Positions 46,901 through 55,806 of a DNA stretch of 64,000 bases are shown here, one piece after another (within the stretch, counting starts at the first letter, position 1; each line of letters opens with the position of its first letter). The translations under genes were made by a program, and so were the position numbers. The notes below the pieces were generated by a model, which made no database searches, was not told where the DNA came from, and saw nothing but the letters and a program-made list of their open reading frames with translations. The DNA is from Polaromonas sp. A23 (GTDB lineage Bacteria > Pseudomonadota > Gammaproteobacteria > Burkholderiales > Burkholderiaceae_C): NCBI RefSeq assembly GCF_002001015.1, contig NZ_MUNO01000026.1:345743-409742 (forward strand), read 5' to 3'.

Positions 46901-47947
46901 CTAGGCTTTGAATTTATCCTTTGCCCGCCGCGCAAACTCGTTGGTATAGGTCTTGCCCAGATCAATCTTGTCGGCCTTGATGCTGGGGTCAAAACTGGCC
47001 AGGGCCTTGAGTGCCGTCCTGGCCCCTTCGTCCGGAATAAGCCCGTCCAGCGCAATGGCGTCGCGCACCTTGTTGAACGACGCCAGGTACAGGCCGCGGT
47101 CACCGAGCAGGTAGTTCTCGGGCACGGTCTTGATGATGTCGCCCGGGCCGGCGGTTTGCAGCCACTTCAGGCCATGCACGATGGCATTGGCCAGCGCCTG
47201 GCAGGTGTTGGGATTTTTCTGGATGAAATCAGTCGGTGCATACAGGCAGGCCGCCGGCATGGGTCCGCCGAACACATCGACCGTGCCTTTGAGCGTGCGC
47301 GTGTCCGAGATGATTTTCACCTCGCCTTTTTGTTCCAGCATGGTCATCACCGGATCGGTGTTGCTCATGGCATCGATCTGGCCCGAACGCAAGGCCGCCA
47401 GCGCACCGGCCGACGTGCCGACACCGATGAAGCTCACGTCCCCGGGCTTGAGCCCGGCGCGCGACAGCACCAGGTTGGCCATCATGTTGGTCGAAGATCC
47501 CGGTGCCGAAACGCCAATTTTCTTCCCGCGCAGATCAGCCACCGTTTTGTAGTTGGGCATGTTTTTGGTGGACACACCAAAAGCAATCTGCGGTGCCCTG
47601 CCCTGCAGCACAAAGGCCTGGAACATCTGGTTTTTCGACTGCAGGTTGATGGTGTGTTCGTAAGCACCCGACACCACATCGGCCGAGCCGCCCACCACCG
47701 CCTGCAGCGCACGCGCACCGCCTGCGAAGTCACTGATCTCGACTTCAAGACCCTCAGCCTTGAAGTAACCCAGCTGTTCGGTAATGGTCAACGGCAGATA
47801 GTAAAAGGCAGCCTTGCCACCAACAGCCAGGGCAATCTTCGTTTTTTCGAGCTTGCCTTGCGCGCGCAAAGCGGGGAAAGCCAGAGTGGCCGCACCAAGT
47901 GCTGCGGCACTGGCGAATGTTCTGCGATTGATGGTGCTGTGGTTCAT
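46901..47947 (-). CDS. ABC importer substrate-binding protein (NMT1/SsuA-like)
   Basis: 348 residues. Twin-arginine signal (INRRTFASAAALGAATLAFP), mature start around AQGKLEKTK. The NMT1/THI5-like fold is indicated by GYFKAEGLEVEISDFAGG and ADVVSGAYEH, with KKIGVSAPGSSTNMMANLVL later. Tat export suggests cytoplasmic folding before secretion. First gene of the four-gene importer-GST operon. Confidence 0.92.
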   Translation of the reverse strand: MNHSTINRRTFASAAALGAATLAFPALRAQGKLEKTKIALAVGGKAAFYYLPLTITEQLGYFKAEGLEVEISDFAGGARALQAVVGGSADVVSGAYEHTINLQSKNQMFQAFVLQGRAPQIAFGVSTKNMPNYKTVADLRGKKIGVSAPGSSTNMMANLVLSRAGLKPGDVSFIGVGTSAGALAALRSGQIDAMSNTDPVMTMLEQKGEVKIISDTRTLKGTVDVFGGPMPAACLYAPTDFIQKNPNTCQALANAIVHGLKWLQTAGPGDIIKTVPENYLLGDRGLYLASFNKVRDAIALDGLIPDEGARTALKALASFDPSIKADKIDLGKTYTNEFARRAKDKFKA

Positions 47948-48046
47948 GCTGGAAGCCTCTCTGCGATTTTTTATGTGTTCACAAAGAGAATAGCCAACAG
48001 GGAGAAACCACGCATCGGTATCATCCCGTGCGGGTTTGTACGGAAC

Positions 48047-48102
48047 GGGGACTCTCTGCCTAACTCGCGCCGCGCAAGGCGGGTGTTAGGCAAAGAGTCC
48101 TT
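48047..48102. repeat. Short palindromic element related to the 51.7-kb element
   Basis: Arms GGACTCTCTGCCTAAC (48049-48064) and GTTAGGCAAAGAGTCC (48085-48100) are complementary at 15 of 16 positions. They resemble the ends of the 272-bp element at 51659-51930 (GGACCCTCTGCCTGACTCCC). Probably a minimal or internally deleted member of the same family. Confidence 0.65.
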
Positions 48103-48114
48103 GGTTACCAGACG

Positions 48115-48528
48115 TTACCGATAACCCAGAAAAAGAATGCCGATATTGACCAGCAATGCCAGGAACCAGATGGCGCTTCGACTCTTGGCCATGTCCGCCA
48201 CGTACATCATGATGTAGGCGATGCGCAGGACCACAAATACGAACGCAAAAACATCAAGCCGCACCTGCGAAGCCTGAAGCAGGTGCGCAATGATGACGGC
48301 CGCAAAGAAAAATGGCAGTGCTTCAAAAGTGTTGGCCTGCGCGCTGTTGGCACGCGCCCGCCAGTCTGTCTGCCGCGCGAGCCAGGCCCGCGGATTGTTG
48401 TTGTCGTAGCCGCCCTGGCGCGGGGACACCTGCCACATTCCCCACTTGGCCAGCGCCGCACAGGCAAAAGGCAAAAGCGCCGCAACAAGCAGGCACCAGT
48501 AGGCCACAGTGAATCGTGCATAGGTCAT
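48115..48528 (-). CDS. MAPEG family membrane protein
   Basis: 137 residues from the ATG at 48528. Four hydrophobic spans and the MAPEG pattern RANSAQANTFEALPFFFAAV and RIAYIMMYVADMAKSRSAIW. Eukaryotic members metabolise eicosanoids with glutathione; bacterial roles are mostly unknown. Separated from the importer operon by the palindromic element. Confidence 0.88.
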   Translation of the reverse strand: MTYARFTVAYWCLLVAALLPFACAALAKWGMWQVSPRQGGYDNNNPRAWLARQTDWRARANSAQANTFEALPFFFAAVIIAHLLQASQVRLDVFAFVFVVLRIAYIMMYVADMAKSRSAIWFLALLVNIGILFLGYR

Positions 48529-48577
48529 TGTCAAAGTGCCTTTCTGGCTTTCAGTCGTTATGGGTGGTCACGGTTCA

Positions 48578-48625
48578 GCTATCTAAATAGTAGCAATCGG
48601 AATCAGTTTGGCTGCCCTAGCGCCG
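48578..48625. repeat. Family B repeat at the recR 3' end
   Basis: GCTATCTAAATAGTAGCAAT with a diverged right half that runs over the recR stop codon (48617-48619). Confidence 0.65.
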
Positions 48626-49243
48626 GTCAACCAGCGCATGGGCAATGGTGCCGAGGTCCACGTATTCAAGCTCGCTGCCCACGGGAACGCCTCGCGCCAG
48701 GCGCGTGACCTGTACACCGCGGCTCTTGAGTGCTTGAGCAATCACATGCGCGGTAGCCTCTCCCTCGGCGGTGAAGTTGGTGGCGAGGATCACTTCCTGC
48801 ACGTCGCGCTCTTGCCCGGCCATCGGCTCGCCTTGCGCGTCCTTTGGCAACACGCGGTCAAACAGTTTTTGCAGGCCGATGTCGTGCGGGCCGATACCGT
48901 CAAGCGGACTGAGCTTGCCCATCAACACAAAGTAAAGCCCGCGGTACGCCAGCGTGCGTTCCAGCGCTGCCTGGTCGGCCGGGGTTTCCACCACACACAG
49001 CTTGCTGCGGTCGCGCGCGGGATTGGCGCAGGTGCTGCAGATGTCGAGCTCGGTCAGCGTGTTGCAAAGCGCACAGTGTTTGACGCTGTGCACCGCGTGC
49101 TCCAGCGCCCGCGCGATCTGCAGGGCGCCGGGCTTGTCGTGTTGCAGCAGATGAAAAGCCATGCGCGCCGCCGACTTGGCGCCCACGCCCGGCAGACGCC
49201 GCAGCGCCTGGGTCAGGCCTTCGAGAGCATTGGAATCAGCCAT
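48617..49243 (-). CDS. recR: Recombination mediator protein RecR
   Basis: Works with RecO/RecF in loading RecA on gaps. 208 residues: helix-hairpin-helix ([20 protein letters not shown]), the four-Cys zinc finger ([16 protein letters not shown]), Toprim core ([13 protein letters not shown]) and C-terminal segment. Last of dnaX-ybaB-recR, an order conserved widely in proteobacteria. Confidence 0.96.
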   Translation of the reverse strand: MADSNALEGLTQALRRLPGVGAKSAARMAFHLLQHDKPGALQIARALEHAVHSVKHCALCNTLTELDICSTCANPARDRSKLCVVETPADQAALERTLAYRGLYFVLMGKLSPLDGIGPHDIGLQKLFDRVLPKDAQGEPMAGQERDVQEVILATNFTAEGEATAHVIAQALKSRGVQVTRLARGVPVGSELEYVDLGTIAHALVDRR

Positions 49244-49284
49244 GGACGGTGAAAAGAATGGGCAGCATCAGCGGCGTAGCGAGC

Positions 49285-49366
49285 GGGTTCAGGGCAAGGC
49301 GCGGGTGTCAGGTCACCGGAATGCACTTGAGGTGCATGAGGATGGCCTGAACGGGACCCCTGAACC
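49285..49366. repeat. Long imperfect palindrome between ybaB and recR
   Basis: GGGTTCAGGG (49285-49294) and CCCTGAACC (49358-49366) flank a centre with perfect arms ATGCAC/GTGCAT (49321-49337). In mRNA it would form an extended hairpin inside the operon. Confidence 0.5.
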
Positions 49367-49402
49367 GCGTATGGCCGCCATGAGCCCGCGCAGTAGCCGC
49401 CA

Positions 49403-49735
49403 TCAGAAGGGCAGCTTCATGCCGCCGGGCAGGCCGGGCATACCGGCTGTGAGCTTGCCCATCTTTTCCTGGCTCAGGTCTTCGGCCTTGCGCACAGCCG
49501 CGTTGAAAGCCGCCGCCACCAGGTCTTCGAGCATGTCCTTGTCGTCGCCCAGCAGGCTGGGGTCGATCTCGACGCGTTTGACGTCGTGCTTGCAGGTCAT
49601 CGTGACCTTGACCAGACCGTTGCCCGACTCCGCCGTGACTTCAATGAAAGCGAGTTCATCCTGGGCTTTTTTCAGGTTGTCCTGCATGGCCTGCGCCTGC
49701 TTCATCAGGCCGGCGAGTTGTCCTTTGTTGAACAT
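49403..49735 (-). CDS. ybaB: YbaB/EbfC nucleoid-associated protein
   Basis: 110 residues from the ATG at 49735 (AAGGA upstream). Matches YbaB/Ebf[45 protein letters not shown] and the Gly/Pro/Met-rich C-terminus [14 protein letters not shown] dimeric DNA-binding protein, conserved between dnaX and recR. Confidence 0.94.
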   Translation of the reverse strand: MFNKGQLAGLMKQAQAMQDNLKKAQDELAFIEVTAESGNGLVKVTMTCKHDVKRVEIDPSLLGDDKDMLEDLVAAAFNAAVRKAEDLSQEKMGKLTAGMPGLPGGMKLPF

Positions 49736-49763
49736 GACTTTTTCCTTTAGAAATTGCTGTTGA

Positions 49764-51638
49764 TCATATCGGTTTGCCTGCTGCAGGTGCCAGCGGCTTG
49801 ATGCTGCCGGGCACGATTTTGGCGCCCCATTCGCGCACCATGTCCTGCACAAACGGGTCGTTGTGGATGGTTTCCTCTGCCTGGCGCTGGCGCTCCTGCG
49901 CAGCGGCGGTATTGCGCCGGGCCGGCGAGTCGCCGACGGGCCCGAGCTCCACAGCGAGCCTGGGCGCCTGTCCGCTGTCCTGCAACGCTGCTTGCAGGGC
50001 CAGCTGGAGTTTTTCGCGCGCGGCAGGCTGGTTCAGCGATTCGCGCTCCACGCGCAGCATCCAGACCCCATCTGCCTGCGAGCGCAGCTCGGACTGCAGC
50101 GCCAGCTCACGCGCCAGCGCGCCTATCATCTCGGCGGCAACCATGCGGTTGACCAGCGCCGTCCAGGCATCGCCCAGCGGGCTGATGCCTGCCGCCGGAA
50201 CGGGCACTGCCAGCGGCGCAGGAACTGCGACAGCTGGCTCTGCCGGAGCAGAAGCCGGTGCGGGAGCAACTGACGGGAACGCATCTTCCCAGGGCGGGGG
50301 CATGGACGCTTCCATTTTCGCTACAAAATCAGGAGCTGGTGGCGCCCGGCCAGCAAGGGCTGGAGGCCGATTTTGTTCAACAATTGGGCGGGTGGCCGGT
50401 GCCGGCGGCACAGGCACCGCGGGTGCCGCTGCGGGACGGGCCGCTGCTACGGCCACCGGGGCTCTGTCAGGTTGCGGCTTTTTTGGAAGCTCGACGGCGC
50501 CTCCCGCAGCAGCAGTCGCCGTTGTTGCGCCGGAGGGCTTGAATGCAAGCAGGCGCAGCAGCACCATGGTCAGCGCCGCGTAGTCGTCGGGCGCCAGGCC
50601 AAGCTCGGCGCGGCCGTGCAGGCACAGGCTGTAAAGCAGCTGGGTTTCGTCGGCCGGCATGGTTTGCGCCAGCCGTGCCGTGGCGGCGATCTCCGGGTCG
50701 GAGTCATCGTCTCCTGCGCCTATGCCGGGCACAGCCTGCAGCACCGCCATGCGCTGCAGCACGGTGGCCATTTCTTCCAGCGTGGACGCCGCGCTCAGGC
50801 CATTGAGGCGCAAGACCTCGGAGGTCTCGACCACACTTTTACCGTCACCGCGCGCCAGCGCATCCAGCAGCTGGAACACATAGCTGCGGTCCACGCTGCC
50901 CAGCATCTGGCGCACGCTGGCTTCCTGCAACTGGCCGGAACCAAAAGCAATCGCCTGGTCGGTGAGCGACAGCGCATCGCGCATGGAGCCGCGCGCGGCG
51001 CGTGCCAGCAGGCGCAGGGCCTGCGGCTCGGACGCGACGTTTTCGGTCTGCAGCACCTGGCCCAGATGCTCCAGAATGGTTTCGGGCGCCATGGGGCGCA
51101 GGTTGAACTGCAGGCAGCGCGACAGCACGGTGGCCGGCACCTTCTGCGGGTCGGTCGTGGCCAGCACAAACTTCAGGTACTCGGGTGGCTCCTCCAGCGT
51201 CTTGAGCATGGCGTTAAACGCCGTGTTCGTGAGCATGTGGACCTCGTCGATCATGAAGACCTTGAAGCGGCCCACCACCGGCTTGTAAACCGCTTGTTCG
51301 AGCAACTGCGCAATTTCGTCAACGCCGCGGTTCGATGCCGCGTCGAGCTCGGTGTAATCGACAAACCGGCCGCTGTCGATGTCGGTACAGGCCTGGCACA
51401 CACCGCATGGCGTGGCGGTGATGCCGCCCTGCCCGTCCGTGCCCAGGCAGTTGAGCGATTTGGCCAGGATGCGCGAGATGGTGGTCTTGCCGACGCCGCG
51501 CGTGCCCGTGAACAGGTAGGCATGGTGCAGGCGCTGTGTACCCAGCGCATTGCTCAGGGCCTGCACCACATGCGACTGCCCGACCATTTCAGAAAAATTC
51601 CGGGGGCGGTATTTGCGGGCAAGCACGAGATAGGACAT
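49764..51638 (-). CDS. dnaX: DNA polymerase III subunit tau (and gamma by predicted frameshift)
   Basis: Clamp-loader ATPase and replisome organiser. 624 residues from the ATG at 51638 ([20 protein letters not shown]). Walker [10 protein letters not shown], the zinc finger (C..CGVCQAC), [22 protein letters not shown] and SRC motif are intact. A heptamer A AAA AAG (50484-50478) lies at codons 385-387, at the end of the conserved clamp-loader part and the start of the Ala/Pro-rich tau region. A -1 shift there would give a 390-residue gamma. A family B repeat is in frame at residues about 423-440. Confidence 0.95.
   Translation of the reverse strand: MSYLVLARKYRPRNFSEMVGQSHVVQALSNALGTQRLHHAYLFTGTRGVGKTTISRILAKSLNCLGTDGQGGITATPCGVCQACTDIDSGRFVDYTELDAASNRGVDEIAQLLEQAVYKPVVGRFKVFMIDEVHMLTNTAFNAMLKTLEEPPEYLKFVLATTDPQKVPATVLSRCLQFNLRPMAPETILEHLGQVLQTENVASEPQALRLLARAARGSMRDALSLTDQAIAFGSGQLQEASVRQMLGSVDRSYVFQLLDALARGDGKSVVETSEVLRLNGLSAASTLEEMATVLQRMAVLQAVPGIGAGDDDSDPEIAATARLAQTMPADETQLLYSLCLHGRAELGLAPDDYAALTMVLLRLLAFKPSGATTATAAAGGAVELPKKPQPDRAPVAVAAARPAAAPAVPVPPAPATRPIVEQNRPPALAGRAPPAPDFVAKMEASMPPPWEDAFPSVAPAPASAPAEPAVAVPAPLAVPVPAAGISPLGDAWTALVNRMVAAEMIGALARELALQSELRSQADGVWMLRVERESLNQPAAREKLQLALQAALQDSGQAPRLAVELGPVGDSPARRNTAAAQERQRQAEETIHNDPFVQDMVREWGAKIVPGSIKPLAPAAGKPI
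50320..50368. repeat. Family B repeat inside dnaX
   Basis: Plus-strand copy GCTACAAAATCAGGAGCTGG, then GGCGCCCGGCCAGCAAGGGC and TGGAGGCC. In frame on the minus strand it encodes [17 protein letters not shown] in the flexible tau linker. Confidence 0.85.
50467..50484 (-). promoter_or_regulatory. Predicted programmed -1 frameshift site in dnaX
   Basis: Slippery A AAA AAG in the correct phase (CCA AAA AAG), the same heptamer as E. coli dnaX. In the -1 frame it is followed by GCC GCA ACC TGA. A Shine-Dalgarno-like GGGAGG lies 15 nt upstream (50500-50505), somewhat further than in E. coli. GC-rich downstream sequence can fold (GGCCG/CGGCC). Confidence 0.75.
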
Positions 51639-52120
51639 GCTCTGGATTCTAAAGCGCCGGGGACCCTCTGCCTGACTCCCGCCATGCGCGTTCGGATCCA
51701 CAACGGGATGATTTGCTCGCCAACACCGTGCAGCGTGTGCTGAAGCACACGCAAGGGGTTTGGTGAGGAAAGCGCCCGTTTTGGTCCGAACCCGGAGGGG
51801 CGTGGTTTTGCGGGCGATCCGTTTCGTTACAAAACCAGGCAAGGCGGCCAGCCTTGCCTTGGGTTTTGCGCCTCACGGCTCATCCCGCAAAAGCCCCGCC
51901 GCGCACGGTGGGAGTCAGGCAGAGGGCCCCATGGGTTTTTCTGGCCGGGCACCTTTAAGTCTGGACCCCTGCCCTTACAATACAAAGCGACGGGCCTTCC
52001 CGCATGGTAAAGCGGCCAACCGGGTCAGATGGGGAACCAAGCAGCCCTAACTGTGGAGCCAGTGCCGGGGTCAAGGCTCGTCACCTTATTCAAATTTTCA
52101 GCGCACGCAGCCGCTGCCTG
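51639..52120. other. 482-bp region between dnaX and the tyrosine phosphatase gene
   Basis: Holds the 272-bp inverted-repeat element (51659-51930) and then about 190 bp with no recognisable gene. Because the element starts about 20 bp before the dnaX ATG, the dnaX promoter is either inside it or beyond it. No ORF in this stretch looks coding. Confidence 0.6.
51659..51930. mobile_element. MITE-like non-coding element with terminal inverted repeats
   Basis: Ends GGGGACCCTCTGCCTGACTC (51659 onward) and GAGTCAGGCAGAGGGCCCC (to 51930) are near-perfect inverted repeats of about 24 bp. The interior has further palindromes (GGCAAGGC/GCCTTGCC; TTTTGCGGG/CCCGCAAAA) and no transposase. A shorter relative lies at 48047-48102. 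Target duplication not evident. Confidence 0.65.
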
Positions 52121-52609
52121 TCAATACGCCAGCTTCAACTGGCGTTCAACATGCCGAAGCAGCCCCTCGCAGGCATCCTCCACAAGGTCCAGCACATGCT
52201 CAAAGCCGTCCTTGCCTCCATAGTAGGGATCGGGCACAACCGGACTGTCATGCCTTAAGCAAAACTCCGTGAGCCTGCGCGCTTTATGAAGATGCACAGC
52301 GGGGCATTCGTCCTGGATCAAGGCCAGGTTGTCCCAGTCCATGGCCAGAATCAAGTCGTGGCGCTCGAAATCCTTGTCTGAAATCTGCCGGGCCCTCAGG
52401 CCTGAGAGGTCATAACCTCGTCTGGATGCGTGGGCCTGGGAACGTTCGTCCGGCGGGTTGCCGGGATGGTAGTTGTGGGTACCGGCTGAATCGACCTGCA
52501 CTTGGTGAGCCAGGCCGCGATCCATGACTTTTTGCCGGAATACACCGTGGGCCGTCGGGCTGCGGCAAATATTGCCCATACAAACAAAGAGGATGGAATA
52601 TGACTTCAC
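52121..52609 (-). CDS. Low-molecular-weight protein-tyrosine phosphatase
   Basis: 162 residues from a GTG at 52609. The P-loop CMGNICRS (C-x5-R-S) is near the N-terminus and the general-acid Asp is in VPDPYYGG. Such enzymes often control exopolysaccharide kinases, but none is nearby. Last of a same-strand run kinase - CheY-like - small unknown - phosphatase. Confidence 0.93.
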   Translation of the reverse strand: MKSYSILFVCMGNICRSPTAHGVFRQKVMDRGLAHQVQVDSAGTHNYHPGNPPDERSQAHASRRGYDLSGLRARQISDKDFERHDLILAMDWDNLALIQDECPAVHLHKARRLTEFCLRHDSPVVPDPYYGGKDGFEHVLDLVEDACEGLLRHVERQLKLAY

Positions 52610-52638
52610 AAGAAGAGCACAGTCATACGGTAGCGCGG

Positions 52639-52920
52639 CTATCGGGCTGCTTCTTCAATTGCCTCGGTCGTCTGCAGTGCATGCTGTGCGATCTGCGCTG
52701 AAACCAGCGCCAGTGAAGCCAGTGCATACGTGCCGCTGACAATGCCCTTGTAGGCCACTTCTGCGGCAATCGCATCCGCTCCCAATCCTTCTGTGGCGGC
52801 CACAATGCATTCTTCGATGCTGCCGAGACCTGCATCGCCAAAAAGCTCTTGCCCCTCGTAGGTAACACGGTACTCATACCCGTCATCCCCAACAGGGTCA
52901 ATGTAGAAACGAACGATCAC
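52639..52920 (-). CDS. Hypothetical protein, 93 residues
   Basis: GTG start at 52920. An N-terminal beta-like part (VRFYIDPVGDDGYEYRVTYE) is followed by an Ala-rich helical part. No family recognised. It lies between the CheY-like regulator (44 bp) and the phosphatase (29 bp), all on the minus strand. Confidence 0.55.
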   Translation of the reverse strand: MIVRFYIDPVGDDGYEYRVTYEGQELFGDAGLGSIEECIVAATEGLGADAIAAEVAYKGIVSGTYALASLALVSAQIAQHALQTTEAIEEAAR

Positions 52921-52964
52921 AAAAATTCTTTCATTAATGCCGAAGGCAAAAGCTGCACCAGAGT

Positions 52965-53426
52965 TCAGCGGCGGCCATTGTCTGGCGTGACGACAACGGT
53001 TAACCAGTAACCGGCCAACTGCGCGATCACCTTGACGAAGTTGTCAAAATCGACCGGCTTGGTGATGTAGGAATTGCAACGCAAGTCATACATTTTCTGG
53101 ATATCCGCCGCTTCGTAAGAAGTAGTCAGCACCACGACCGGCAAGTGGCGAAGTTTTTCGTCCTTGACGATTTCCGTCAGCACTTCGTAGCCGTCCATCA
53201 CCGGCATGTGCATGTCAAGCAGGATCAGGTCGGGGGTTGGGACATCCGCATAAGGACCTTTGCGGGACAGGAACTGCATGCATTTTTCACCGTTGTCCAC
53301 ATGGTGAAGATTGACGCGCAGCCCCGCAGCGTCGAAGGCCTCCCGCGTCAGGAAAACATCGTCAGCATTGTCCTCAACCAGCAAAATCTCGGCAATCCGG
53401 CTTTCGGCAAGGGGACTGATTTTCAT
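52965..53426 (-). CDS. CheY-like single-domain response regulator (Rcp1-like)
   Basis: 153 residues from the ATG at 53426, overlapping the kinase stop (ATGA). Acidic pocket LLVEDNADD, phosphorylation site Asp71 (LILLDMHMP), VVLTTS and ITKP are intact. The long loop before Asp71 (KGPYADVPTPD) is typical of Rcp1-type regulators that pair with PAS or phytochrome kinases. No output domain, so it acts by protein contact or phosphotransfer. Confidence 0.93.
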   Translation of the reverse strand: MKISPLAESRIAEILLVEDNADDVFLTREAFDAAGLRVNLHHVDNGEKCMQFLSRKGPYADVPTPDLILLDMHMPVMDGYEVLTEIVKDEKLRHLPVVVLTTSYEAADIQKMYDLRCNSYITKPVDFDNFVKVIAQLAGYWLTVVVTPDNGRR

Positions 53427-55573
53427 GGCGAGCTGCTTTCTGCAGAGGTGTCCGGGATGGTGAAGCTGAACGTGCTTCCCTCGTCCGGCGCCGATTCTAC
53501 CCAGATCCTGCCGCCATGGTGCTCTACAACACGGCGGCAAACAGCCAGGCCGATACCCGTGCCCGGGTACTCCTGCTGGGTATGAAGGCGCTTGAAAACT
53601 TCAAATACCTTTTCATGATGCCGGGCATCAATGCCTATGCCGTTGTCAGCCACACAAAACACCCATTCACGCTCGGCCCTGTGCGCCGACACGCGCACTA
53701 CCGGCGTACGACCCTGGCAGTACTTGATGCCGTTGCCGATCAGGTTAAGAAGCAACTGGACCAGTTGCGTGCGGTCGCCCAGTACCTCCGGCATGTCGCC
53801 CACGGTCACCACTGAGCCGCTGTCGTCGATGGCGGCGCCCAGCAATTGCATCACGTCATTGACCACTTCGCGGACCTGCACCAAAATGAAGGGCTTCGGA
53901 TGGGAGCTCACACGCGCATAGGACAGCAGATCATCCGTCAGCTGTTCAAGCCGGCGAACCGCGTCCGACGTGCGGCGAATCAGCGCAAGGGCCTTGTCGT
54001 CAAGGCTGGCTGCATGGTTTCTTTCCAGAATCTGCACAAAACCACCGATAGAGCGCAGCGGTGTTTTCAGGTCATGCGAGGCCACAAAGGCAAACTGCTG
54101 CAAATCCAGATTGCTGCGCTCAAGGGCCTTCTGTATGCGTACGCGCGCCGTGATGTCCCGCAGGATGAGGGTGCGCACTTCACTGGTTCCGGCGAGAACC
54201 TGCGGGAACGATATTTCGACCTGGAACTCCTCGCCATTGCTGCGCATGGCAAGGGCCACTTCCGCAGAGGCACCCCCCTGCTCCGGATGGCTTTCTTCCC
54301 TCTGCGTCAGAAGCTGGGCGGCGAAGTCAGCGCGCAGGCGTTCCGGAATGAATCGGTTGAAGGGCGTGCCAATGGCCTGCTCACGCGAACAGCCAAACAT
54401 GGTCACCGCGGCGAAATTGAACAGTACGATGTTTCCGCTGTCATCCAGGATGACGATGGCGTCGGTTGCTGACTCCACAATGCCACGCATGCGTGCCTCG
54501 CTGTCGATCAGCGCCTCATTCGCCGCAGCCAACCTCGACGAAGCCTGAGCCAGCGCCCGGCCGACCTCATCGACTTCGCGGATGCCGAGCTCCGGCACCG
54601 CAACAGCCTTGCCGTACCCGATCTCCAGCGCCACGGACCGCAACGCGCGCACCGGCCGGACCACACGCCCACCCATGAACCATGCCAGGCCAACGCTGCT
54701 CGTCAGCAACAGCGCGGCCAAGCCAACCAACAGGGACAGGGACCGCCACAAATCCGCTGTAAGAACGGCGATCGGAATCCCTACGACCACCCCCCAGCCC
54801 GTTGCTGCCGAGCGGGCAAACACGGTCAAGACGGGAATGCCGTCACGCGAAACCGACTCCAGAAGCCCTTCCTCCGTCTCGCCCATGCGCTGGGTGAGCT
54901 GGGCGCTGACTCTCTCGCCGATATGCCGCTCGGCATCCCTGTTGCGGGCCACAATGGCACCGGACCGGTCGACGATGATGGCGATTCTCTCCTCCGGAAA
55001 ACGGTAGCCCTCCAGCATCTTTTGCAGGTGCTCAGGCAAAACCACGGCCACCAACGAGTGGGTGACCACGCTGCCGCTGTACACCGGCACCGCTACATTG
55101 ATCAGCGGTCTTTTGAGGACCGGCCCGATAAACAGGTCTGACACGTCCGGGCGTCCCGACTTCAAGACACGTTCGAGCTGGGCCATGTTGTTGGCCTTGG
55201 GCAAGGCCTGCCCATAGGGCCGCGCGGTATTGATGAGCTGCTGCCCGGTGGCATCGATCAGCACGATATTGTTGGCATAGTGCTTGCGCAGTACATCCAT
55301 CGACTGGGACTGGAAAGCTGCAAAATCCCGACCGGCCAGCGAGGGCGATGTTGAAAGCGTCCGCAGTGACATTTCTGCGCCGGCAAACTCCCGGTCAACC
55401 AGGTACATCATGGCGCGGGCGTGGGCCAGGGTGTCGCGTACCAATTCAGCGCGCTGACGCTGATAGTCGTATGTCAAGAGCACGGCGGCCATCACGATGG
55501 CCGGCAGCAGGCAAACTGCAACCAGCCAGGCCAGGCTGGAGCGTATGGAGGTAACGCGTTTTGCTTTCAACAA
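53423..55573 (-). CDS. Membrane sensor histidine kinase (CACHE-HAMP-PAS-HisKA-HATPase)
   Basis: About 716 residues if started at the TTG at 55573, which has AGG at a suitable distance; an ATG at 55675 would add 34 residues. Domains: transmembrane span (SLAWLVAVCLLPAIVMAAVLL), periplasmic dCACHE-like domain (about 45-280), second span (SLLVGLAALLLTSSVGLAWF), HAMP, PAS (IVESATDAIVILDDSGNIV), H-box SHDLKTPLRSI, and ATPase motifs NLIGNGIKY, DNGIGID and GTGIGLAVCRRVV. Coupled to the CheY-like regulator. Confidence 0.88.
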   Translation of the reverse strand: MLKAKRVTSIRSSLAWLVAVCLLPAIVMAAVLLTYDYQRQRAELVRDTLAHARAMMYLVDREFAGAEMSLRTLSTSPSLAGRDFAAFQSQSMDVLRKHYANNIVLIDATGQQLINTARPYGQALPKANNMAQLERVLKSGRPDVSDLFIGPVLKRPLINVAVPVYSGSVVTHSLVAVVLPEHLQKMLEGYRFPEERIAIIVDRSGAIVARNRDAERHIGERVSAQLTQRMGETEEGLLESVSRDGIPVLTVFARSAATGWGVVVGIPIAVLTADLWRSLSLLVGLAALLLTSSVGLAWFMGGRVVRPVRALRSVALEIGYGKAVAVPELGIREVDEVGRALAQASSRLAAANEALIDSEARMRGIVESATDAIVILDDSGNIVLFNFAAVTMFGCSREQAIGTPFNRFIPERLRADFAAQLLTQREESHPEQGGASAEVALAMRSNGEEFQVEISFPQVLAGTSEVRTLILRDITARVRIQKALERSNLDLQQFAFVASHDLKTPLRSIGGFVQILERNHAASLDDKALALIRRTSDAVRRLEQLTDDLLSYARVSSHPKPFILVQVREVVNDVMQLLGAAIDDSGSVVTVGDMPEVLGDRTQLVQLLLNLIGNGIKYCQGRTPVVRVSAHRAEREWVFCVADNGIGIDARHHEKVFEVFKRLHTQQEYPGTGIGLAVCRRVVEHHGGRIWVESAPDEGSTFSFTIPDTSAESSSP

Positions 55574-55806
55574 ACCTTTACCTGTCTTCTTGGTGTGGAG
55601 GTGCGCGAGGACGAGGCAAGTCTTGACCAGGCAGGGCCTTGCACACTTTGTACCAATATAGGTCGGGCTAACCATCACAGCAAGGGAAATAAGACCGTGC
55701 AACACGGCGAGCGCCTGCGACAGGCTCCGCAGTTGCAAATGCAGTTTTTCAGATCACCCCGAAGATGCTACAAACTATGTAGCAAACTATTGTCGCAACG
55801 TATGGG

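Noticed and set aside
50373..51743. 456-codon plus-strand ORF opposite dnaX
   Set aside because: Antisense of the conserved ATPase domain of dnaX; composition is that of a shadow frame.
55765..55795. GCTAC...GTAGC motif upstream of the sensor kinase as another family B copy
   Set aside because: Only the first few bases resemble the family; the GGCGCCCG and AAGGGCT blocks are missing.
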